DNA of 64,000 nucleotides from Pseudobutyrivibrio ruminis DSM 9787 (lineage in GTDB: Bacteria; Bacillota; Clostridia; Lachnospirales; Lachnospiraceae). The notes under the pieces were generated by a model. That model saw only the letters and a program-made list of their open reading frames with translations. It was not told where the DNA came from and did no database searches. The DNA lies in the NCBI RefSeq assembly GCF_900218035.1, contig NZ_OBMR01000006.1:1-64000 (forward strand). The letters are read 5' to 3'. The position numbers and the translations under genes are program-made. Below, piece by piece: positions 41,259 to 50,202 of the stretch; position 1 is the stretch's first letter, and the number at the start of each line of letters is the position of its first letter.

Positions 41259-43280
41259 TTATATTGTAAAGAATTGTACGCTTTCGTTGATAGAATCTGC
41301 TGCCACTGCAACTGATGAAGCTGCGTTTGAAACAGTGTTACTTGATTCCGCAACGTTTCTTGAGCTTTCAGTTAACTGGTTAACTGTCGCTGTGATTTCC
41401 TGGCTTGTAGCCGACTGCTCTTCTGATACGGCTGCCATGTTTGCTGCCACATCATTTACAGTTCCCATTCGCTCAGCCATCTTTGATAATGTGTCGCTTG
41501 CATCTGAAAGTGAAGCTGTAATGGTCTGGAATGTTGTTGCCGCATTATCAACTGCCTCTGAACTATCATGAATCATCTTTGTGTTTGATTCTGAACGCTC
41601 AGCAAGGTCGCGAACCTTCATAGTCATCTCATCAATGATTTCACCGATTTTTCTAGTTGCCTCGGCACTATCATTTGCAAGCTGTCCAATTTCGGAAGCA
41701 ACTACCGCAAATCCTCGGCCGTACTCTCCTGCACGGGCTGCCTCGATTGAAGCGTTCAATGAAAGAAGATTTGTCTGGGATGCGATGCCGCTAATCATAT
41801 CGATAATCTGGTTGATTTCTGCTGCGGCCTCGTCAACTGACTGAACCGCATTGTTCATATCGTTCATAGAAGCAACTACATCTTCCATTCCCTTGCGAAC
41901 ATTTGTCATGTCCTCGGCACCAACATTTGCTTTATCAACAAGCTCAACCATGCTTGTCTCAATCTGATTTTCAGACTCTGTAAGCTCTGAAACAGTCATT
42001 GATAATGATGTAGCATTTTCAGCTACCTCTGTAACTGACTCTGCCATGCTTTCCATGTTTGCAAGAATTGTTTCCATGGATCTAGACTGCTCGTTTGCTT
42101 CTGTATTTAAAACTCCAGCTGTGGACTGAGAATTCTTTGAATCAGTTTCAAGCTGAGTTGAAATGCCCTGAATGTTGCTGATAATTCCGCGCATGCTTTC
42201 GATGAATTTGTTCATCGACTTGTTCATGTAGGCAATTTCATCGTTACCTCTGTCGTCAATTGTAACTGTGAAATCACCCTGGCTGATATGCTCGATATTT
42301 TCTGTCAAAGCAGCTACCGGCTTACGAATCATTTTATTCAAAGTTACATTGAATAAAACGGCCAGGATAATCATCATTGCAACTACTGCCCCGATAACAA
42401 TAAGAAGCATGTATAACACATCTGCTAAAACATCTGTTGCCTTAGCATAATTTATAACTTTCCAATCAGTGCCTTCTACTGTGTAAGTTGAAACGAAGTA
42501 TTGTCCGTCTGCACCATTCATCTTAGCAACCTGACCATCTTCATTTTCAAGGACAGCTGTCATGTTGTTGAGTAATTTATCATCAACATCTGCTAAATTC
42601 TGACCGCACATCGCTGTATCCTCAGCACTTAGAATCAAGCCCTGTGAAGTAGCCATCATGGCACGACCGGTGTTGTATAATGTGACGCTGTTTAAGTAAT
42701 CCTGAGATGTAGCCATCATAAGATCTGCTGCGATTACACCTTCTCTTCCGTCTTTTAAATGAACATGACGAAGAACTGTTGCACATAAGTTTCCTGTGTT
42801 TAAATCGAAATATGGAACATCATAGAAATAATAGTATGAATCCGTATATGCGATAGCCTGTTGATACCATGGCTTTTCGCGGATATCCATTCCTGGATCC
42901 CAACCTGTCAATTCAATAAAGGCCCCATCTGATAAAGATAGATATGCACCAGTTGGAATCATATCGTAGCGTCCCTTTGTCTGCTGCAAAAAGGCGCGAA
43001 TCTCTGCGTCGTCCTCGAATTGCTGAACCTCAATTGAATCTGCAATAGCATTCAAATAATAGAAGGTTGATTTTAACTCGCTGTTGATTGCTATAGCATC
43101 TGATTTAACAGATTTTTCTAATGATGTGTAAAGAAGCTCATGGATGAGTTTCGTATCAAAAACACCTACAAGTAGTACTAGTAATGCAATTCCGCCTGCC
43201 ACAACAGGTAGAAAGATTGAAATCAACTTCGTACTTAGTCGTTTAATTTTGTTGCCTTTTCCTATACCATTCGTTTTCAA
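41259..43280 (-). CDS. Methyl-accepting chemotaxis protein
   Basis: A 673-residue chemoreceptor. A first span at about residues 17-40 (LISIFLPVVAGGIALLVLLVGVF), an outward double-Cache-like sensor (GWDPGMDIREKPWYQQAIAYTDSYYYFYDVPYFDLNTGNL), a second span (LLIVIGAVVAMMIILAVLF), HAMP (RKPVAALTENIEHISQGDFTVTI) and a long MA signalling domain with the hairpin tip near IDMISGIASQTNLLSLNASIEAARAGEYGRGFAVVASEIGQLA. The DxREKPWYxxA motif is typical of Cache domains binding small organic ligands such as amino acids. An upstream GTG is in frame, but GGAGG is seven bases from TTG 43280, so that start is preferred. It is encoded alone; ligand unknown. Confidence 0.92.
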   Translation of the reverse strand: MKTNGIGKGNKIKRLSTKLISIFLPVVAGGIALLVLLVGVFDTKLIHELLYTSLEKSVKSDAIAINSELKSTFYYLNAIADSIEVQQFEDDAEIRAFLQQTKGRYDMIPTGAYLSLSDGAFIELTGWDPGMDIREKPWYQQAIAYTDSYYYFYDVPYFDLNTGNLCATVLRHVHLKDGREGVIAADLMMATSQDYLNSVTLYNTGRAMMATSQGLILSAEDTAMCGQNLADVDDKLLNNMTAVLENEDGQVAKMNGADGQYFVSTYTVEGTDWKVINYAKATDVLADVLYMLLIVIGAVVAMMIILAVLFNVTLNKMIRKPVAALTENIEHISQGDFTVTIDDRGNDEIAYMNKSMNKFIESMRGIISNIQGISTQLETDSKNSQSTAGVLNTEANEQSRSMETILANMESMAESVTEVAENATSLSMTVSELTESENQIETSMVELVDKANVGAEDMTNVRKGMEDVVASMNDMNNAVQSVDEAAAEINQIIDMISGIASQTNLLSLNASIEAARAGEYGRGFAVVASEIGQLANDSAEATRKIGEIIDEMTMKVRDLAERSESNTKMIHDSSEAVDNAATTFQTITASLSDASDTLSKMAERMGTVNDVAANMAAVSEEQSATSQEITATVNQLTESSRNVAESSNTVSNAASSVAVAADSINESVQFFTI

Positions 43281-43412
43281 GTTCTTTCCTCCAGTCAGTA
43301 AATCTTGATGTCTCACGAACTCCCCGGTATAAAAAACTAGTTGATTATTCTACAGTTTCCACACAAAAAATTAAGTTACCACTTTAGTTTTCAAATTTCA
43401 ACAGCAATTGCT

Positions 43413-45179
43413 CTATAAATTTATATGTACTGGCTTTTGTTCATAATCAGCCACATTGATTGAATATGTTCTGTTGCCAGCTTCGTCTTCGTTTTCAAGA
43501 GTGAAGCCGTAGTCTCCATAGAAATCCTTCACCATGGAATTTTTGGCAGTTGGATAGTAATGAGCCACGATTTTACCAACGCCCTTTTCCTTGCAGCGGC
43601 TGACAAATTCGTTCATCATCAAATCTTCCATGCCGCGCTTTAAAACTCGACAGCTCATAAGCCACAATTTGATATCTACAATGCTGCCCTCTATCTCTCC
43701 TGCAACAACTGTGACGATGCCGTTGTCGGCGAACTTATCAACAAGCTTGCCAGCCATGCAGATGTGTTTTCCACCATCCTGCATCTGACGGATGTCATCC
43801 TCGCTGCAGCGAAGTGTGGTGAGGTTGAACTGATTCGACTTATTTGTAAGCTGGGCCACTCGCTGAATCATAATTGGCTCAAATCCGGTGATGTAGGCTG
43901 TCATATCCAGGCTGTCCAGATACTGGCCGTAGTCTGCAAAAGCTGCCTGGGCTTTCTTGGCCTCAGCCTTGGCATGGTACATCTGAGTCTTTTTCATATC
44001 CTCGCCGGAGAAGTTGGTAACCTCGAAATATCCGCCGTGGTCAAGAACCTTGATGTAGTTTTCTGCACCATCCATAGCAGGAGTCTCTACACCAAGCTGG
44101 CTGTGAACAATCTCTCGCTCAGCAGGATTGTCATCCGCAAATACGAAGCTATCCACACCAAGTGTAAGCTCCGAAGCCATCTGAGAAAGGTTTAAATCCT
44201 TTGGATTCCAGTTTGCCTTGATTGAAACGAAATCATCTGGGCGAAGGATGCCGTCTGGATGATTGAGTCCGGCGATTGCGTTTGCCTCGTCGTTTTTCGA
44301 ATCGATGGCAAGGACTACACCGATGTCCTTGAGATTCTTGCAGTAGCTTTGGAACTCGGCATACACCTGTCCTGCTGGAACCTCTGGGCCGATGGCGATG
44401 CCTTCTACTCCATCATCACCTACAATGCCACCCCAAAGGGTGTTGTCCAAATCAAGGGCAAGAACCTTTTTGTTGCGTCCGTAGATAGACTTAATAATAG
44501 AAGCAACGGACTGAGCCACGTAAGGAATAGCATCCATATTCATGGCGCACTTGTACATGTGCCAGTATTTGGCATCGTTCCACTGAGAAAGGCCGTAGTC
44601 CTGTGCCAGATAATCGATATCGTTGATGTAAAAGCCAGTGTGATTATTTGCATAATCATAGAAACGCTGATTCAATCTTGAGATGAAATTGCTGCGTCCT
44701 CTGTAGTCCCAGATGTCGCGGTTGCCCATTAATCTGTAGTTTGGTCTGTCGAAATTGTTCTGGATAATTGGGCAATGGAACTTTTCCTCAAGAGCAGTCC
44801 ACATAGCCTCGAAATGCTGATACTGATTTTCAAGCAAATCATCCACTGTGGATTTATCCATATCCATCTGTGGAAAATCGGTGATATTTCTCCAGCTGGT
44901 GTGGATATATATGATGTCCGGATTCATTGCGTCAAGCTCAGGACTGCCGAACATTGCATCCTGCCAATACTGGCCATATTCAGACTGATAGAAGCTGGCC
45001 TTGATTCCGTGATTCAACAAAAAAATAGAAAGCATATCTACCACATCGTTTGTAGTGGAACCGCCCAGCACTGCAACCTTCTTTTCGATGAGTCCTGGCT
45101 TTTCAGATAGCTCTCTGTAAATCTTGGCGCGCTTTCTGCGCAATGTTTTTGTATCTAAAGGATAATTAAAACAATCCAT
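43413..45179 (-). CDS. FkbH-like HAD protein (copy 2)
   Basis: A 588-residue paralogue of the protein at 11306-13081, with the same domains: SGNH-like N-terminal part (KKVAVLGGSTTNDVVDML), HAD core (VLALDLDNTLWGGIVGDDGVEG; IDSKNDEANAIAGLNHPDG; FVFADDNPAEREIV) and the GNAT-like C-terminus (YYPTAKNSMVKDFYGDYGF). It lies 52 bases after an acyl carrier protein gene, which fits the FkbH role of loading an activated glyceryl or related group onto ACP. It ends the second polysaccharide operon. AAGGAG precedes ATG 45179. Whether it uses 1,3-bisphosphoglycerate is inferred from the family. Confidence 0.88.
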   Translation of the reverse strand: MDCFNYPLDTKTLRRKRAKIYRELSEKPGLIEKKVAVLGGSTTNDVVDMLSIFLLNHGIKASFYQSEYGQYWQDAMFGSPELDAMNPDIIYIHTSWRNITDFPQMDMDKSTVDDLLENQYQHFEAMWTALEEKFHCPIIQNNFDRPNYRLMGNRDIWDYRGRSNFISRLNQRFYDYANNHTGFYINDIDYLAQDYGLSQWNDAKYWHMYKCAMNMDAIPYVAQSVASIIKSIYGRNKKVLALDLDNTLWGGIVGDDGVEGIAIGPEVPAGQVYAEFQSYCKNLKDIGVVLAIDSKNDEANAIAGLNHPDGILRPDDFVSIKANWNPKDLNLSQMASELTLGVDSFVFADDNPAEREIVHSQLGVETPAMDGAENYIKVLDHGGYFEVTNFSGEDMKKTQMYHAKAEAKKAQAAFADYGQYLDSLDMTAYITGFEPIMIQRVAQLTNKSNQFNLTTLRCSEDDIRQMQDGGKHICMAGKLVDKFADNGIVTVVAGEIEGSIVDIKLWLMSCRVLKRGMEDLMMNEFVSRCKEKGVGKIVAHYYPTAKNSMVKDFYGDYGFTLENEDEAGNRTYSINVADYEQKPVHINL

Positions 45180-45231
45180 TTTTACTCCTTAGTTTGCTAA
45201 TTATTAACCCAAGTTTCTTTCAATGTATGTT

Positions 45232-45471
45232 TTATACATGGCTTGCCACAATATCTACGATGCTGCCTACATTTTTGAGAGCTGCAACTTCGTCCATAGT
45301 GAACTGGAATTCAAATTCGTCCTCGATCATTTCGATGAGGTTCATCTGCATAAGTGAATCCCAACCTTCGATGTCGTTTGCTGTGGTGGATTCGCTGATT
45401 TCAAGGCTGTCATCGTCGAAGGCATCCTGAAAGATTTCGTTTATTTTAGATAAGATTTCTTCTCTATTCAT
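45232..45471 (-). CDS. Acyl carrier protein
   Basis: A 79-residue carrier protein. The phosphopantetheine attachment site is the Ser39 of IEGWDSLMQMNLIEMIEDEFEF, and the protein has the usual four acidic helices with a basic-residue-poor surface. A phosphopantetheinyl transferase elsewhere in the genome would activate it. Between an AAC(3)-like acyltransferase and FkbH it is probably a dedicated carrier for a small acyl group, not the fatty-acid ACP. Ribosome site GGAGATT before ATG 45471. Confidence 0.93.
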   Translation of the reverse strand: MNREEILSKINEIFQDAFDDDSLEISESTTANDIEGWDSLMQMNLIEMIEDEFEFQFTMDEVAALKNVGSIVDIVASHV

Positions 45472-45482
45472 GGTAATCTCCT

Positions 45483-46334
45483 TTATTCTAATCCTTTTAT
45501 TTCGTAAGGAACGGTCTTTGGCTTTGACCAGTCCAAGGTGTAGTTTTCAAATTTTAATGTGTTGGCACCGTCTGCGCGCATATCTGCAGCAATGACTGGG
45601 CAGGCTGCCCCAAGGTCGCAAACGCAAAGACCAAGGCTATGACTTTCGCCAGCTTTTGCTACGCCATTTGAAACAAGCCATTCGTTGGTGATGCTGATTT
45701 CCTGGATGACATCCAAATCACGGACGTACATGCAATAGCAGCGCTTTTCTGTGACGCCATATTTATCTGTGTAATCCCCAAAGAAATACTTTGGATGACG
45801 ATAAGGTACATCAACGCACTGCTCTACATAGTGACCAAAGGTGATACCTTGGTGAGCTTCAATATCAAAGAACAGCTGCTTGCCACCGTTGTCACGAAGA
45901 TAGGTGAATGGGCCTGCATCGCCCCAGGCATCCTGGTTGCTCATAGCTGCAAGACGATGTGCGTTCTTGCCCCAAACCATAAAGGAATACATTGGGTGCT
46001 TGGTGCGGATGAAATCGGTTCTGTTTTTAAGAATCCAATTGTTTAGAGCGCCAACCTCGCCTGGTGTGTTTAAATAATCGAAGCCATTACCTCTGCAAAA
46101 GTCCCAGGAAAAAACTGGAAACAAAAGTGTACCTTCCTCTCCAACTAAATCCTGTAACGTATTTACGAATTCATTTAAGAAATCATTTCTCTGCTTTACT
46201 TTAACCTGACATTCGTTTTTGGCAACGAATAAAAGGTTTGTGATATCGCTAGCAACGTAAACCATGTCACCACGTGCTATGCCAAGAGATGCGATTTCAT
46301 TTTTTATATCATTTAACAATTCTTGTGATGTCAT
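45483..46334 (-). CDS. AAC(3)-family N-acyltransferase, probably for amino sugars
   Basis: A 283-residue protein with the aminoglycoside 3-N-acetyltransferase fold: GIARGDMVYVASDITNLLF, EGTLLFPVFSWDFCRGNGFD, RTKHPMYSFMVWGKNAHRLAAMS and GGKQLFFDIEAHQGITFGHYVEQCVDVPYRHPKYF. In AAC(3) enzymes the CoA-thioester donor acylates an amine. Here the ACP gene lies 11 bases downstream, so the natural donor may be an acyl-ACP and the acceptor an amino sugar of the glycan. Antibiotic resistance is improbable given the cluster context. ATG 46334 has AAGAGG upstream. Confidence 0.78.
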   Translation of the reverse strand: MTSQELLNDIKNEIASLGIARGDMVYVASDITNLLFVAKNECQVKVKQRNDFLNEFVNTLQDLVGEEGTLLFPVFSWDFCRGNGFDYLNTPGEVGALNNWILKNRTDFIRTKHPMYSFMVWGKNAHRLAAMSNQDAWGDAGPFTYLRDNGGKQLFFDIEAHQGITFGHYVEQCVDVPYRHPKYFFGDYTDKYGVTEKRCYCMYVRDLDVIQEISITNEWLVSNGVAKAGESHSLGLCVCDLGAACPVIAADMRADGANTLKFENYTLDWSKPKTVPYEIKGLE

Positions 46335-46343
46335 TTTTTCCTC

Positions 46344-47648
46344 TTATTTTACTTCAACCAAGCCATTTTCATGAAGCTTGTGAGCGATGTCGATTAGCTC
46401 TTTTACTGGAACTCCTGTGATTTCAGAAATGCCAATCAAATCATTGCGACCATCGGCGTAAGTCATGAAATACATCATGGCCATGACTGCATCGTAGCTT
46501 CCCTTTTTGCTGACTGTTGGGAAGAGGCCGCGCTTGCCAAGCTGTGGCTCGCAAGGTACTGTCATGACAAAAGTCTTGTTGTTTTCAAGGGCGTCTACCA
46601 CCTGAGTGACAACATCGTATGCTCCCTGGAATCCCTTTGGGCTAACGAGAGTCATATCATCAGCACTGGTATGGTACTCTGGGTACTCGCCAAACTTGCT
46701 ACGACAGAAGCAAACCACTGGAAGGTCCACTCCTGCGGAATTGTACTGGCGCTCGTCTGAGCCGCGCTTCAAAAAGCTGTAGTCGCTATATTTTCCTTCT
46801 GTATGAGTTTTTAGAACATTCGTAAGAACTCTGTCAGCAAGGGTATCTGCGTATTTGCTATGGACAATTGAATAATCCCTATCATCACCTACGCAAGAAA
46901 GATTAAATCCTGCAACGATATGCTGCTTCATGTGCTGCAAGTGATTATCTGTAGCGATGTATGTGATAGAACCAATTGTCTCTGGAATGATGATGAATCG
47001 GTATGTGTAGTGTCGATTCTGTATCGTTTTTACGTATTTGATAAGCTCACACATTAGCACTGGGCCAGAGACCTCGTTGTTGGCCATAGATGGGTGGCAA
47101 TCGTATGTTGAGAAGAAGATTTCTTCATCGGACTCGCCTGGTAAAACAAGCTCAGCGTATGTAAGGTTGCCATTGAAAAGCTCTGAATCGATGTACATGT
47201 GGTACTTGCCTGGCTTAAGGCTATCAAGCTGATTCTGGCTCATGCAGAATCCGTAGCGCTCCTTGTAGTAGCTGGTTACGTAAGGTACGATATCTGGCTG
47301 ATCTGGCAATGTGAAGATGTGCTGCTTTAATTCTTCTAAATCAACCCACTCATCGATTGGGGTAGAATAGCCCATCACGTGGAGGTTGCTGACAGCCATA
47401 TCTACGATGTGATTGCCTGCCTCATCCTCGATGTAGGCTGCGTTTATCTTCCATTCCTTTGGCACATTCCAATCAAAAACCTGGGTGCCGCTGGCAACAT
47501 TTTTTATTTCGAAGGTGATGCCATCATCGCCTGCAATCCTATCGGAACACATCTTTAAAGTCTGGCGAACGCCCTCACCTGTGATGCTTCGGTTGATAGG
47601 AAAAAGCTCTGTGGCAAAATCATACATGCTCTGTCCGATTGAACTCAT
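46344..47648 (-). CDS. DUF4910 aminopeptidase-like protein of polysaccharide clusters
   Basis: A 434-residue protein: N-terminal LFPINRSITGEGVRQTLKMC, followed by FDWNVPKEWKINAAYI, an M28-peptidase-like core (FFSTYDCHPSMANNEVSGPVLMCELI, FIIIPETIGSITYIA, RGSDERQYNSAGVDLPVVCFCRS, PEYHTSADDM) that keeps candidate zinc ligands His, Asp, Glu and His, and a C-terminal winged helix (ISEITGVPVKELIDIAHKLHENGLVEVK). Members of this family occur in surface-glycan clusters with FkbH or amino-sugar genes and have no known reaction. It may remove or transfer an amino-acyl group. Starts nine bases from the AAC(3)-like gene. Confidence 0.8.
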   Translation of the reverse strand: MSSIGQSMYDFATELFPINRSITGEGVRQTLKMCSDRIAGDDGITFEIKNVASGTQVFDWNVPKEWKINAAYIEDEAGNHIVDMAVSNLHVMGYSTPIDEWVDLEELKQHIFTLPDQPDIVPYVTSYYKERYGFCMSQNQLDSLKPGKYHMYIDSELFNGNLTYAELVLPGESDEEIFFSTYDCHPSMANNEVSGPVLMCELIKYVKTIQNRHYTYRFIIIPETIGSITYIATDNHLQHMKQHIVAGFNLSCVGDDRDYSIVHSKYADTLADRVLTNVLKTHTEGKYSDYSFLKRGSDERQYNSAGVDLPVVCFCRSKFGEYPEYHTSADDMTLVSPKGFQGAYDVVTQVVDALENNKTFVMTVPCEPQLGKRGLFPTVSKKGSYDAVMAMMYFMTYADGRNDLIGISEITGVPVKELIDIAHKLHENGLVEVK

Positions 47649-47651
47649 GAA

Positions 47652-49238
47652 TTACTCTCCTAGCTTAACAATTACTTTTCCGTCAATCACTGCGATTGAA
47701 CCGTCATTTGGATATGTTGGCATAGCCTTAACCTCAGCGCTATCAGCGTATGTGCCGTCGTCCTCGATGAGGAGGTCGTTGCCAAATCCAAGGTGCTCCT
47801 GCATAAAATATCTTGAGCCGCCGTAAGTAATGATATCGGTGAAACGAGGATATTTTTCAAGCTGAACTGCCTCAAGCTGGTCTACTGAATCCACCTTGGC
47901 ATTGGTGCCGTCGGAAAGATTTTCCCAGCCAACGAAGACAATTTCCATATCATCGGAAAAACCTTCTGTGGCTTTGATGTTTGCAACAAGCTCGGTGTAG
48001 TAAGCAGTAGCCTGCTCCTCTGCAATTTCTGCCTTCATGTAGGCAGCGTTATCAAGATATATGTAACCCACAGTGAGAACTGCAAGTGAAAGAATCTGAA
48101 TCCATGTGGCGATTGATGTAAGGCTACGGATGACGCCGGCCTTAAAATCCTGGGCATCCAGCATCTCAATCAAAAATACTGGAAGAAGGAATACGAAAAT
48201 GTTGCCGTAAACCATAAGTGAATCTACGTGATATTCCTCACTAGTAGAAAGAAGGTAAACCACGTTCATTCCGATTGGAAGGAAAATGAGGCCAACCAAT
48301 GAAATGGCTTTAACGCCGACCTTATTTGAGCTACGAACCAGCATCACTACAAGCTGGATGATTGTAACGACAACAACAAGCGCTGTGAAGGCTCTGAGAT
48401 ATAGCAAAGCGTTGATGCCAGCCTGACGAAATCCAAAGAAAGCTGAAAGGCTCTTTATAATCTGATTTGGAAGAAGGGCAAGGCTATAGCCATCATCCAT
48501 CCCCTTATAATCAACAGCTTCGATGCCTTTGATGTGCTGAGTGATGAAACGCATAACGCCCCAGATACCAAGGCCCACAACAAGCTCTGCCAAATATGTG
48601 AAACCGCGTTTTGCATACTCATCGATAGAAGTGATTTCATTTTTCAAAACGCCAAGTGTAAGTGACACAAGAAATGCTGCGATTGTAACAGCAAAAAATG
48701 CCTGGTAGATACCAAGGCTAAGTGATAAAACAACAGCGGAAAGGATGAAGTTTTTCACTGATAAAGACTTGAGCAAAATCTTTGCTGCAAGGACCGCAAG
48801 AAGGAGTGCCAAGAAGTATTCCCATGCTGTAAACATGAATGAGAAGATGCTGGTAACTACCGGATATACGGACATGATTGCGCCGACGAATGCAGCTGCA
48901 ACCTTTGACTTAATCTGGAACATATCCACAATAAGCATTGCTGCAAAGCCAATGAAAATCAAAGACAAGATACCATTAAATACAGGCACTGAAAAAAGCT
49001 TTGTAGTCATCATCTGAATGTCGTAGATGAAACCAAGAACCCATCTGCCGGATTCGTATGTGCCGCCAAGTGAAAACAGGCAGGCTGCATTGTCATGATA
49101 TGAAATGCGGTTGAACAAAACATACCCATGGGCCACAAGCCCAGCTACCAAAACTGAGATTAGGGCTGTGATTTGTGTGCCTGTGAAATGATTTTTGATT
49201 TTCGAAAATGCTGTCTCTATCTGAGATGTGAAATTCAT
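47652..49238 (-). CDS. GtrII-like membrane glucosyltransferase
   Basis: A 528-residue protein with about eleven spans and a C-terminal outward domain. The start YVLFNRISYHDNAACLFSLGGTYESGRWVLGFIYDIQ and the next MTTKLFSVPVFNGILSLIFIG are typical of GtrII, the serotype-specific glucosyltransferase family of Shigella phages, with the catalytic acidic residue in the first loop (SYHDNAAC, ...GRW). It follows a GtrB-like gene with one base between stop and start. It probably transfers glucose from undecaprenyl-phosphate glucose to the glycan outside the membrane. The frame is open seven codons further into the upstream gene; ATG 49238 is chosen. Confidence 0.82.
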   Translation of the reverse strand: MNFTSQIETAFSKIKNHFTGTQITALISVLVAGLVAHGYVLFNRISYHDNAACLFSLGGTYESGRWVLGFIYDIQMMTTKLFSVPVFNGILSLIFIGFAAMLIVDMFQIKSKVAAAFVGAIMSVYPVVTSIFSFMFTAWEYFLALLLAVLAAKILLKSLSVKNFILSAVVLSLSLGIYQAFFAVTIAAFLVSLTLGVLKNEITSIDEYAKRGFTYLAELVVGLGIWGVMRFITQHIKGIEAVDYKGMDDGYSLALLPNQIIKSLSAFFGFRQAGINALLYLRAFTALVVVVTIIQLVVMLVRSSNKVGVKAISLVGLIFLPIGMNVVYLLSTSEEYHVDSLMVYGNIFVFLLPVFLIEMLDAQDFKAGVIRSLTSIATWIQILSLAVLTVGYIYLDNAAYMKAEIAEEQATAYYTELVANIKATEGFSDDMEIVFVGWENLSDGTNAKVDSVDQLEAVQLEKYPRFTDIITYGGSRYFMQEHLGFGNDLLIEDDGTYADSAEVKAMPTYPNDGSIAVIDGKVIVKLGE

Positions 49239-49239
49239 A

Positions 49240-50202
49240 TTATTGCAATTCCTCTCCATCTTTTGTAATTACGCTGTCAACAATGTAAATTGGACGATTC
49301 TTGACCTCGGCGAAAATAATTGCGAGGTACTCTGAAACGAATCCAAGAATGATGAACAATACACCAAACATAAAGCAAAGTAAAACGATGATTGTTGAAT
49401 ATCCATCTGGTGCAGTGCCAAGGAAGTACTGAACGATGGAATAAATCATAAGAATAAATGCGGCTACTAGTGATACAAGTCCTGCGTAAATCCCCATCTT
49501 AAGTGGCGCATCTGAAAAGTTGCAGATGGCATTAAGGGAAAGGGCGATGAGCGACTTAATGTTGTAGTTGCTTTCGCCGGCGATACGTGATGATGCTTCA
49601 AACTCAAGTGTAGTCTTTCTGAAGCCAACGTTTTGAACATATCCGCGAAGGAAGCGAACTCGCTCGCGGTAATCCCTCTTTAATACAAGGGCAACTCTAC
49701 GAGAGATGCCGAAGAAATCTGATGAATTGTTTTCAAACTTTGTTTTGCCGGAAAGCTTATTCATAACTTTGTAGAAGCCCCAGGATGTAACGCGCTTGAT
49801 AAGCCCAGCATCCTTGCGGGCAGTACGAATCATAGAAATAACATCATATCCCTCATCAAACTTGCGAGCCATATCTGCAAGAGATTCTGGTGGATGCTGC
49901 AAATCTGCATCCATGCAAACGACTGCATCGCCGGTAGAATAATCGATGCCGGCTATCATAGCAGCTTCGTGGCCACGGTTGGCTGCAAAGTTTACAACCT
50001 TAACATGGTCATCCTCGGAAGCAAATTCGCGAAGAATTTCCAAGCTGTCATCTTGACTGCCATCATTTACAAAAATAAGCTCATAGTCCCATCCAGTCTT
50101 TGCAAAATCATCGGTAAGGACCTGATTGGTGTGCTCATAAAACTGGTGCAAGCCAAGAGCCTCATTATAAACAGAAACTACAATTGATAATTTCTTAGCC
50201 AT
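49240..50202 (-). CDS. GtrB-like polyprenyl-phosphate glycosyltransferase
   Basis: A 320-residue GT2 enzyme of the DPM1/GtrB class. It has SIVVSVYNEALGLHQFY, IFVNDGSQDDSLEIL, the DxD-type motif VCMDADLQHPPESL (Asp98, Asp100), FLRGYVQNVGFRKTTLEFEASSRIAGESNYNIKSLI and two C-terminal membrane spans (230-290). It makes a polyprenyl-phosphate-sugar, usually glucose, the donor for GtrII, encoded next. The flippase GtrA that usually completes the trio is not in the window. Its start overlaps the end of the acyltransferase gene by eight bases. Confidence 0.9.
   Translation of the reverse strand: MAKKLSIVVSVYNEALGLHQFYEHTNQVLTDDFAKTGWDYELIFVNDGSQDDSLEILREFASEDDHVKVVNFAANRGHEAAMIAGIDYSTGDAVVCMDADLQHPPESLADMARKFDEGYDVISMIRTARKDAGLIKRVTSWGFYKVMNKLSGKTKFENNSSDFFGISRRVALVLKRDYRERVRFLRGYVQNVGFRKTTLEFEASSRIAGESNYNIKSLIALSLNAICNFSDAPLKMGIYAGLVSLVAAFILMIYSIVQYFLGTAPDGYSTIIVLLCFMFGVLFIILGFVSEYLAIIFAEVKNRPIYIVDSVITKDGEELQ

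Noticed and set aside
45483-46334. Aminoglycoside resistance gene
   Set aside because: Fold matches AAC(3), but it is embedded between ACP and DUF4910 genes of a glycan operon, so a role in amino-sugar acylation is far more likely.
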